Assembly: GCA_900073065.1 (NCBI GenBank)
Contig: FJOG01000014.1
Location: forward strand, 243,079 to 307,078
Origin: Phialocephala subalpina
Lineage: Eukaryota > Ascomycota > Leotiomycetes > Helotiales > Mollisiaceae
Direction: 5' to 3'
DNA length: 64,000 nt
Within the stretch, counting starts at the first letter, position 1. The number at the start of each line of letters is the position of its first letter. The translations under genes were made by a program, and so were the position numbers. This document shows positions 24,577 to 34,460 of this stretch, piece by piece. The notes under the pieces were generated by a model. That model did no database searches. It was not told the DNA's origin and saw only the letters and a list, made by a program, of their open reading frames with translations.

Positions 24577-25428
24577 TCAGTACGTACAAGTCTCGAAGTG
24601 GCGAGTGAACTTGCTGACTGGCTTTGTATCATTGCCATCTTTATGGGCTGCGAGCCCAGTAGCACAATGCCTGTTCATCAAGATCTCGGAGTCAGCTAAC
24701 TTCTTTTGTGTTTCGAGAGTAAATATATATGTCTTGAGAGCGCGTCCGGAACACAGCTAGAGTGCATATGGAGCAATGCACTCCTAAGACACCACGAAAG
24801 AAGGAATAATCCTCCGGGAAATTGACACTTACACCGTATGCTCATAGTCGCCGACATGAGTATCGATCGGCCTCTGCAGCATCCTCGCGCGATGCAGCTT
24901 TCTCCACGTATACGCGCAGTGTACCCAGTGGTACTCAACGGAAACATATATGGGATTTGGCCCTCCATCTTTTCTAATACTTTCAATCGAGAGTTCCTGT
25001 TCGCCGTCTGAGTCCGCGTACCAGTGCCAGTTTTTGATGTTGAAGAATTCTGCTTCTAACTCGGGATCGTAGCATTGCGTTGGCACCCAAGCACCTGCTA
25101 TAAAATCCAAGACGCAGTTGTTCGCAATTGCTTGTTCCGATGTGTTACCGCAATGCTTCCAGGTGGTTGAGGTTGGCAGTCTCGGCGATGAAGCATCTGT
25201 CCTCGAAAATCGTGTATACGCGATGAAAGCCAGTGCTTCTATGATTGTGAGAAGCCCGATGTATAGATAGGACATCGATCGCGATCGTTTAAGGCCTTTT
25301 GCTTCAGCTTGTGCGTCTCTGAAGTGCTCCTCGGCTTCGAATCCAGTGCTGTCCAGAGACGCGTCACATGACCCGTGAACTTCTTTCGTCCAAGGTGAAT
25401 GAAGCAAGTTAATCGAAGATTCGTCCAT
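24577..25428 (-). CDS. single-pass membrane protein with two HxxHC motifs, UstYa-like
   Basis: Two exons, complement of 25428-24833 and 24670-24577, give 229 residues from the Met of MDESSINL (the frame is open to an ATG at 25524). One transmembrane helix (YLYIGLLTIIEALAFIAY) is followed by a lumenal domain with CGNTSEQAIANNC, WVPTQCYDPELEAEF and WHWYADSDGEQEL. Two HxxHC motifs follow: HWVHC, and HTVHC formed across the intron, with a closing RHFETC. Paired HxxHC motifs after an N-terminal helix are the hallmark of UstYa/UstYb (DUF3328) oxidases that cyclise fungal RiPPs. The surrounding sequence is that of a related fungal family often annotated only as a hypothetical or 'tat pathway signal' protein. 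Copper-dependent oxidation is possible but unproven. It lies about 1.3 kb from the repeat-peptide gene on the same strand. Confidence 0.75.
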
Positions 25429-26768
25429 AGTCCACAAACGCGTCGAGTCCTGATTGAACGGTTCTAGGTGTATGCTGTTGAATTTCGTCCTCATCCGGGT
25501 GTCATGCAAAATTCTTTCAAGCAAGACAGACTTTCACAACCCGGAAACGGAACGGCGTAGAAACCCTGTAAATGGGTGCTTACGTGGCATTCGACAACCA
25601 TTTGCTACTAGGCGGAAGAAAGCCTCGTGCCGTGGTTGATGGGAACATGTCGCCCGCCATGTGAGAGCGGTGTGCCATTTCCTCGTACTCATATGCATGT
25701 AGCCTAGGTTTCCCTCTTACCAGTGCAACCATCGTTTGGCTTGTGATACATCGTGTTCCCAACCTCCCCTGTCATTTAACATCGATTGGTAGAATCTCGA
25801 AGCTCGATATGACTTTGAAAGGCATTGTCAACATTCTTGAAGCCAAGTCCACCTGCCACAAATGACCTTGCAGTAAAGGTCATGGTTTCGGCCTCACCAG
25901 CTTCCATTTTCGAGGCCATAATGGGAAAGCTATACCTCCTAAGACCTCTGCCTCACGACTGCAGTGGCAAAGATAACATATTTGCAACAAATGCTGGTCT
26001 GGCTCCAGCGATCTGCCATACACCATGCCAGTCCAAGATCGCATCATTGGTGTCCAGGCATTACACAGTCACTCCATTGTTCCCATTATCATGGAGATAA
26101 ATCGGAGAGGAAGCTACGCCGCCGCGTTACTGCTCTGAACGTTATTCTTGTTTGCCATGATGTTCAGTATGGACAAGGCTGCCAAACGTTTGGAATCTAT
26201 CCAAGCGCTACGATAGCTGCATGTAAGCTTGATGTATGACATGGTGTGCGAAACAATTGGGTCATGGCCAAAACTTAATCCGCCCTCGAGATAGCCCGAC
26301 CCGATAAGTTTACGGTGGAACCCGTAAGGAGAGGCGATGCGATCGCTCCCACGGCCCCCACACAGGTGTCAGATGCATCTAGAAGAATGCTATTCGTCTC
26401 TGCAGGAATGTCAAACAGGGCACAGTATTCTAGAAGGTCATATCCTAGAGCTTAGGGTGACGCAGGAAGGGTCTGCATGCGAATTACCGGGTAAGGACGC
26501 GGCACTAGCCGAGGCGTGGCGTTTGACGCAACCACTACACCCCTTCATTCATGACTGCGAATTTGTATTGGGCTGCGGCGATGACAAGACTCACAAGCCC
26601 TGAATTCTGAATTAGGGTGTTCATTAAGTTGATCACATATATGTCTGTCAAATTTAAATCTTCATTGCTACATTGCTACCATCCCAGCTTTGCGTAACGA
26701 GTGCATCCTCCCCAATCAAATTCATCAACATCATCAAGTTCAAAATACCAACACGCATATCCAAGGAT
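25429..26768. other. intergenic, 1.3 kb
   Basis: No coding frame with real codon structure was found; it holds the upstream region of the HxxHC gene and the 3' side of the repeat-peptide gene. A missing small gene cannot be excluded here because the neighbouring precursor itself is made of very short exons. Confidence 0.45.
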
Positions 26769-27191
26769 CTACTTGCGGTTCAAGATGGATACGCCTGTAA
26801 ATGATCAGCTTTGATGTGTTACTTCATGCTCGCTGAACTTACCACCTGGCCCCGTGTAGGCCTCAGTCGACGCTTCCTCTATGTTGAGAATGGACACCCC
26901 TGTGTAGAGTTCGGCATGCGCTCTGCTTGGTTAGTCTGTTTATAATTAGGTTCGCGAACCTCCTGGCCCGGTAGAGGCATCAGACTCCACTTCTCGATTG
27001 AGAATAGACACTCCTGTGTAAGTATGAGTGCGGGGCACCACTATCATGACCAAGTTCACTTACCTCCAGGTCCAGTGTAGGCATCAACATCTCTGTTAAG
27101 AATGGATACACCTGTACTCATGTCAGGAAATGCTCATGAGTAACGTGTTTGTGGCAAGTTTCAATTACCTCCGGGTCCAGTGTAAGCCTCC
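26769..27191 (-). repeat. tandem exon-plus-intron repeat array
   Basis: Four similar units, each with an exon ending in the bases for YTGPG, a short intron beginning GT, and the next exon beginning with the bases for GVSILN. Exons 2, 3 and 4 are 48, 54 and 57 bases, all multiples of three, so copies can be gained, lost or skipped without a frameshift. The exon ends are conserved while intron bodies differ widely, which suggests old duplication with selection on the peptide. Confidence 0.65.
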
Positions 27192-27292
27192 TCAGCACGG
27201 ATGGCAACAGTGTTCTCGATGCTTGGAATAGCCAAGGCTGAGGTGGTGGAAGCGATGCCTTCAAGGAAGAGGTAGAGCTTGGTGTATTGCAT
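26769..27292 (-). CDS. secreted repeat-peptide precursor, RiPP-like candidate
   Basis: Five exons, complement of 27292-27169, 27111-27064, 27013-26960, 26899-26843 and 26794-26769, give a 102-residue protein. An N-terminal signal-like segment (MQYTKLYLFLEGIASTTSALA) is followed by IPSIENTVAIR and four copies of (A)-Y/S-TGPGGVSILN, separated by acidic spacers: R-DVD, R-EVESD and I-EEASTE. It ends VSILNRK. Every intron (48-60 bases) is phase 1 and lies at the same point, after the first base of the second Gly of GPGG, so each repeat is divided between two exons. Three donors are GTAA-type; the third is GTTCGC and less certain. The copy Ser71 replaces Tyr. Each copy follows X-Ala, a dipeptidyl-peptidase-type site. 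Repeated cores in a secreted precursor suggest a RiPP or peptide signal. I do not recognise the core peptide. Confidence 0.7.
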
Positions 27293-27475
27293 TTTGGCGA
27301 AGATGAGTTTGAATTGAAAGTGTATTTGAAGACTGCTGTTGTTCATGAGGAGTTGAAGGAAAAACTGGAAGTTATATACTAGGAACTCGCTACGGTATCG
27401 GCAAATCACCCTCATAATCGAGGGGAGTGCTCTATTCTCACAGCCTCACTGACTGAAGAATCCTTTCGCACCAGA

Positions 27476-27962
27476 TCAGGAAGCTCCCAAGCTCACAGGA
27501 TGGTCACCACTTGGAATGTTCTTCGGGACTTTGAAAGATACGTTCTTCCGTATCGTCGGGGCTTTGCCATTGTCAGTGTGTGATCTGGAAGAAGCAGAGT
27601 ATCACTTACTCTAGGTAGGCCAGTCCACACCCTTCGCAGTCATCGTACGCCCCAGATAAGCAACCTTAAACCAAACTTTTCCAGATCCATCCCAAGCATC
27701 AATCGTCGTTCCATCTGGAACTTTCGCCATATAGAATTGAACAGGTCCCGGATGATCAACACCTTGATCTGCAACAAAACCGAGCGTACCACCCGCAGCA
27801 GCAGTAGCGGTTCCTGCTGAGCCCTTCATTTGGAAGCACGGGAGGTCAACGCTGTTGACGTCTGTGACTCCGTGATCATCTTAGTAGTTTTTTGTTTCGC
27901 GGACGTAGACATTCTTTGGCATTGGTTGTGTTGTTGATGATCAGTTTCGAAAACTTGTCCAT
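27476..27962 (-). pseudogene. AA9 lytic polysaccharide monooxygenase remnant
   Basis: On the minus strand the frame reads TDVNSVDLPCF, then GSAGTATAAAGGTLGF, HPGPVQFYMAKVP and WDGSGKVWFKV. This is the N-terminal half of an AA9 (GH61) copper oxidase that cleaves cellulose. After a degraded splice site, NVSFKVPKNIPSGD matches the later conserved strand. The gene is broken. The signal peptide and catalytic N-terminal His are missing, the frame shifts before NVYVRE, an in-frame TAA stands at 27883-27881, a TAG follows WPT at about 27611, and the C-terminal third is absent. The stop-free part (27829-27614) is only 72 codons. This is a dead copy of a biomass-degrading enzyme. Confidence 0.8.
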
Positions 27963-28867
27963 TGTTTTGGGTTAGAGTTTTGGTTCATGTTAATGGTATT
28001 GGAGTACTAGGAGGAATACATATAATGCGCTTGAGTAGTAGCTGCTAATAATAGAAATAACGCGAAGAGCTTTATTGTTGCTTGGGCTCAAGTGAGCTTG
28101 CCGAGGAGACTATAATCAACAACTCTGATAGAAAAAATGCGTCATGAAAAAGGACCAGAAACCACTTAATCTTATAATATACACTGAAGAACAAGTCTCG
28201 AATCGGTCATTGGATTCCAGTGATCAAGTTTAGCCGAGTATCCAAAGCAATCTACGGAATAGGAAGGATAATACGTATCAACTCCGGGGTAACATAAACA
28301 ACACCAAGCAGTTTAAATCCCATTCGAATTCATATGTATGATCCTGGCAACGAATGTGTGTCTCGTCATCGGCAGATGCTCTAGGAGGACGGGGAGAATC
28401 GCTGGCACGTGACTCTCCTCGAAAAGCTTATGAGATCTATCGGAAAATCATCCGTGCACTCAAGGTACAGAAACAAAGTTAAAACTCGCTCGATTATCGT
28501 ATCAAAATTGTTTAAATAACATTTCTTCCTCCAAGTCACCGAGACATCCTTTAGCTCGGCACTCTCTCCTGTTGTCTCGCTTGTATTGCCCCTTCAAGCC
28601 AAAAGCTCGGCAGACTTTCCATCCCAAGACGCCAGCTCACGCCCCACTATCCCCGCGTTATCGGAAGTCCTTCCCATCCAATCTCTATTTGCATCTGTCT
28701 TGCTCTCTGGAGTACTTCGACCAGGCTTTCTCTTCTTTCCTTGCACTTTCAATCAGTATATCCTTGTTCAACAGTTCCTGCATTTGCAAGTCTTTCTTAC
28801 CCCGCATGTTTAGAATTCAGAGCACTGCTTGTAATCTCATCCCTCAAGATCTCGAACCCAGAGAATC
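27963..28867. other. intergenic, upstream of SDR
   Basis: No gene seen. The 300 bases before the SDR start are pyrimidine-rich with CTCTC stretches, consistent with a fungal promoter and leader. Confidence 0.45.
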
Positions 28868-29899
<1,032 letters not shown>

Positions 29900-29999
29900 T
29901 AGGATACACCAAGAAAGGAGGTTTACTTCAGCCATATATATTATGTAGGAGGTATGAACATGGCGATATCCTGAATTTATCCATAGCGTCGTTGATGAT

Positions 30000-31666
30000 C
30001 TATAATTTGGCAGACTTGCTCTGCTCCGAAACCTGCGTAATCAACTTCCCATTCTTCACCGCACTCTCAATATTCTCCAGAACCAACAATTCCATATTCC
30101 TCTGTACACACATTAGCATCCATCCAACCTCTCACATGTCTCAGACAATTACTCACCTGCGTCTCCTTAGTAGCCGTCCCAATATGAGGTAACAACACCA
30201 CATTAGGATTCCCCAACAACCCCTCATGCACCTTCGGCTCCTCCTCATAAACATCCAGTCCCGCACTAAACACCTTCCCACTCTCCAACGCCTTAACCAA
30301 CTCCCCCTCATCCATCAATTTCCCCCTGGCCGTATTAACAATCACCACCCCATCTTTCATTTGCTCAAACTCTTTCTTCCCAATAATACCCACCGTCTCT
30401 TTTCTCAAACTGCAGTTCAGACTCAACACATCGCTCGTCTTGATCAACTCTTCAAAAGAAACGTATTTTGCGCCTTGTTCGAGTTCCGGCGAGAGACGGG
30501 AACGATTATAATACTGGATCTTCATCCCAAAAGCCCTCGCTCTCGTCGCTACCTCCCTTCCAATTCCACCCATGCCCAGAATTCCGAGAACTTTATTCTG
30601 GGGATCATAACCCAACTGACTCGCACCTCTCCATTTCGTAGCTCGGATTGCTGAGTACGGGATATGGATTCTTCGGAGGGCGCCGAGCATGAGGAAGATC
30701 GCGATATCGGCTGTGGCGTTGTTGACTGCTATCGGGGTGCTTGAGACGCTGATTCCTCGAGATGTACACGCGGGGATGTCGATGTTGTCGTAGCCGGCAC
30801 CATTGTGGCAAATGTACTTTAGAGATGAGGGGAGTTTTGAGATTNNNNNNNNNNNNNNNNNNNNNNNNNNNNNNNNNNNNNNNNNNNNNNNNNNNNNNNN
30901 NNNNNNNNNNNNNNNNNNNNNNNNNNNNNNNNNNNNNNNNNNNNNNNNNNNNNNNNNNNNNNNNNNNNNNNNNNNNNNNNNNNNNNNNNNNNNNNNNNNN
31001 NNNNNNNNNNNNNNNNNNNNNNNNNNNNNNNNNNNNNNNNNNNNNNNNNNNNNNNNNNNNNNNNNNNNNNNNNNNNNNNNNNNNNNNNNNNNNNNNNNNN
31101 NNNNNNNNNNNNNNNNNNNNNNNNNNNNNNNNNNNNNNNNNNNNNNNNNNNNNNNNNNNNNNNNNNNNNNNNNNNNNNNNNNNNNNNNNNNNNNNNNNNN
31201 NNNNNNNNNNNNNNNNNNNNNNNNNNNNNNNNNNNNNNNNNNNNNNNNNNNNNNNNNNNNNNNNNNNNNNNNNNNNNNNNNNNNNNNNNNNNNNNNNNNN
31301 NNNNNNNNNNNNNNNNNNNNNNNNNNNNNNNNNNNNNNNNNNNNNNNAGCTCGGCGTCGAAGGGTCCTGTTATCTGGTCATCTCATCTCAGTATGAAAAA
31401 TCTTATATTGTATTCCTGGGACTCACACTCGTCGACTCATTACTTCTATAAAGCGCAACAACGTCATTATAACTCCCACTCTCAATCTCCTTCAAAAATT
31501 CCGCTCTCGATTTCGAGCCATTGAATTCCTGCCAGAATTGTCAACCGGAAAAAATCCATCGGCAGTCGGACATTCATACCTTCAAATCCGCGAAACTTCC
31601 AAGTTCAGCCCATTCTTTTTGAGCATGTGCAATATCCCCGATTTGAAGTATCGCCGGCCGTGACAT
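30000..31666 (-). CDS. D-isomer-specific 2-hydroxyacid dehydrogenase (glyoxylate/hydroxypyruvate reductase-like)
   Basis: Exons on the minus strand are 31666-31580, 31528-31427, 31373-31348, then a 503-base N gap, 30844-30157 and 30101-30000. The known part gives 334 residues, already the normal length. Motifs are HNGAGYDNIDI, the NAD-binding GILGMGGIGREVA, NTARGKLMDEGELV with the substrate-binding Arg, and LLPHIGTATKET with the catalytic His. The enzyme reduces glyoxylate, hydroxypyruvate or another 2-keto acid with NAD(P)H in the cytosol. The coding sequence before the gap ends in CT and after it begins with A, forming a Leu codon in frame (FDAELISKLPSSL), so probably nothing coding is missing. 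An upstream in-frame ATG at 31726 would add a Ser-rich stretch. Confidence 0.9.
30845..31347. other. assembly gap (503 N)
   Basis: Run of N inside an exon of the 2-hydroxyacid dehydrogenase. Frame and protein sequence on both sides join without loss, so the true gap may be near zero length. Confidence 0.95.
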
Positions 31667-32232
31667 CTCCACCGATGACGCTGGGGAACTGAGGGTAGGC
31701 GATGAAGATGAAGATTCTGATGTCATTGTTACGTATATCGAAACACTTGTTCGCTGGTATTCCAAAATTGCAAGAGATGTTGGAAAATATATATGAGGAT
31801 GAAAGAGAGGAAGAAGTCAAGAAAAGTAACAGAACATGTTCATGTGGACAACCCACCCCGCCAAAAGCACGAGCGTGAGTCCGCACGACCGATGTCAATT
31901 CCCTAGGTTGGCGGATGGATCCATCCGCCTTAATTCGGACCACCAATCTGGACGTCGTGGATGTTCAAAGGTGGTGGTCGTGCAGCGGGAGGAAGCGGCG
32001 TTTGAAGGAAAAAGAAAAGTGATGAAGCTCTCCATGGGTTGTGGAAGTCTGGATTGCTGGTTCAATTGCCGGGCCGAGGAGATGTGGATGTATTTCACAA
32101 TAGCCGGCGGGGTACCAAGAATCGGCTTTTGACGCTGCGACGGCGGGGAAATTCTCCTCTTTGGGATGACCCCACCAAGGTAGAGGCAGATGGAAATTGC
32201 CAAAGGCTGTATTGCGTAATGGAGTCGACCTT
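31667..32232. other. intergenic
   Basis: Upstream region of the 2-hydroxyacid dehydrogenase and 3' side of the next minus-strand gene. No further gene seen. Confidence 0.5.
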
Positions 32233-33719
32233 CTAAGACGTCTCTGAAAGGCCATTGTACCTCAACATCAAGCTATACCACTTTTCAAAATCCTCCGTCT
32301 TGACTCTCACTTTCTCCTCCTTGATAGTCAGTTCCCCATGAGTGTGAAGAGGGTTCACGATGTTATCGTGATACCAGTTCTTCACGTTGACCAACAAGGC
32401 GTCCAATACGTCTTTCTGCCGTTTCTTATGGAGATCTACGCTGAAGACAATTCCAGCTTGCAAAGCTGCAGGCACCACTCCACCCACTGGCACACCTGTC
32501 AGACCACCGAGAATTGTTTCCAACACCAAATTGACGATTTCGAATTTCCTTTCGATCTTGTCTCTGCTGTGCTTGACGTACTTCATCAAGCCAGCGAGCA
32601 CGAGCCCAACTTTTGCACCTTTGTCCTTGTCATCACCTTCTTTTAGCAAGATCTCCGTGACAAGCGATTTGTACTGTGTATCCTTCGCTTTCGACCTTCT
32701 CTCGCCTTTTCGATCACTAACCTGCTTCATGATCCGCTTGATTTCGACCATGCCATCGTCTTCGTCTTTGGGTAAGAACGTTTTGAAAATCGTCTGGACC
32801 TGCGACCCTATCTGCTCCCAGTTTCGACTTTCCGAGACATCTACAGCTCCCAGAATTGACGCAATCAAGTCGCCCACAGCTCCTCCCGAGGAACCAGCAG
32901 ACTTGTGGTCGTGATGTCGATGGCAGATGCTGCGTGCAGCTGCATGAGCAAGATGTGGGATGTCGGAGAACTCCAAAACAGGAAGCCACGAGAATTCCTT
33001 AAGGTAGGTCATGAACCTTGACAGGTGCTAGACCCGAGAGCTCGCCGATGAGTTTCCTTGGCCTTCTCGTCGGACAGAGAGAGCTATTATCATCATCGTC
33101 GCAAAGTCCGCTTTTCTCGTCTGCTTGTCACCACCTGATTTCTCAACATGAATGTCGATTTCAACGGTTGAAAACTGCTGGAGGAACTCATGGCGGGCAA
33201 GACGGCCCATTTCCAGCAAGGCCAGTGGATTGATCGAGGGAATGCTGAGATATGTTGGGCGACTATTATACTTGACAAAGAAATTCTGCCATTTTTGTTC
33301 ATCGAGATTGATAATTCCCCAAATGCCGCTCTTGTTTGATGGCACGCCGAGCGTTATGGAGTCCCCAACCAAGGTACGATTCTGCCACTTCGGTGTTGAG
33401 CATTCTACCTTGGAGGATTTTCTAGGCTGCGGGAGTGACCAAGGAGGAGTTGCACCAGCGAAATTCCAGAGGCTTGCAGCTCGGACACGCCTAGGTCTTG
33501 AGTGCCCGAGGATGTGCGGAGGCTGGAATGTTTGGTAGAGGCGGACGATGGCTCACGCTGAGATCGGGGTCAAGCGGACTCTCGGAGGAGGCGTTGGGGT
33601 CTTTCTCAGGCTCTGAGGGCTTTGGTAACTGCCGCGTGGTTAACTGCCGCGTGGTTAACAGGCCTCTCTTGACCCCCCTGCTCGGAGTCTGTCGGTGTGT
33701 ACCCTGATGTACGATCCAT
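32233..33719 (-). CDS. unrecognised protein, reading frame damaged
   Basis: The clear parts are one frame open from 33552 to a TAG at 33030-33028, with segments such as WNFAGATPPWSLPQP and TLVGDSITLGVPSNKSG, and the same frame again from 33027 to the stop at 32233. The latter contains WEQIGSQVQTIFKTFLP, a Lys-rich helical region and ILGGLTGVPVGGVVPAAL, a Gly-rich hydrophobic stretch. A 48-base intron (33075-33028, GTCCGA to CTAG) would remove the stop in frame, although its donor is weak. Further upstream an ATG at 33719 opens a hydrophilic stretch (MDRTSGYTPTDSEQGG) but lies in another frame and stops after 37 codons; a third frame then looks coding to about 33491. I do not recognise a family. 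Either introns are atypical or the 5' half has two frameshifts. Confidence 0.4.
33627..33656. repeat. 15-bp tandem duplication
   Basis: AACTGCCGCGTGGTT occurs twice in direct succession. In the minus-strand frame starting at 33719 it adds a second VNHAA unit, so it keeps that frame. Confidence 0.6.
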
Positions 33720-34460
33720 GCTCGTGGACTAATTGTTCATTAGGCATCTTGACCTATTCCCTTTCAATTCCATCACTATCAAGATGATGTGCTGTTTTTG
33801 AGAGTGCGGACGAGACTTTGCTGATTTGGCTTGTCAACGATGGGGCGACTAAAGGCCGCAACTACAGTGATCGTGCAGGAAGCACTCCAGCAAAGGCCTA
33901 CTCTTCAGTGTTATACAGACGTGGCAAGGTTTGGAGCGAGGAAGAGGTGCGGCTGCCGAAGATATGGGTGCGATGAGCTGAACTTGCCTCGGAGCCAATC
34001 AGGGCATCGCCAAAATCATGGTAACCGGCTTGCAGCAGCCGACACGCGTTCTTGAGACAAGGCTCGCTTGAAACGGTTATTGAACACAGCCTTGTCATTT
34101 TGACTTCGACAAAGAGTTGAATATCCAGGGATCTAAGAGGGCACAAAGGCGACGACTTAGGTGACACACAGTTTTAACTTTCGAGCGTTGCCAGCGCCTC
34201 CTCAGGCTTACTTTCCTCGAACCAGGATGGCTGTCGGCTAGTGGGTTCGCGTTGTTCCTCTCGACTTCAACGGCGCGGCTGAATCTTGATATTGGTGAGG
34301 GGGTTCTTATGAAAAGAGACCCGTTCCGTGATATCCTGCTGAAACGATGATTCCTACCTCGAAAGTCGCCCCTTCGAGAAAGGCATATTGGAGCTCGTGG
34401 AGTTGGACCTTGTTGGTCAGTAGCGAATTCGGTGAGATCATCGAAATATTCGTTAACCTA
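33720..34460. other. intergenic, 0.7 kb
   Basis: Between the unrecognised damaged gene and the stop codon of the Cys/His protein. Nothing recognisable. Confidence 0.45.

Noticed and set aside
26769..27191. CRISPR-like array
   Set aside because: The spaced repeats are exon ends and splice sites of a eukaryotic gene, with unequal spacing and protein-level conservation.
26769..27292. Mating alpha-pheromone precursor as identity of the repeat peptide
   Set aside because: Filamentous ascomycete alpha-pheromones have W-C...C-W cores and Lys-Arg sites; neither is present, although X-Ala dipeptides before each core are similar.
30762..31451. Long ORFs running through the N gaps
   Set aside because: They consist almost wholly of unknown residues and reflect only the absence of stops in N; the same applies at 49021-49708.
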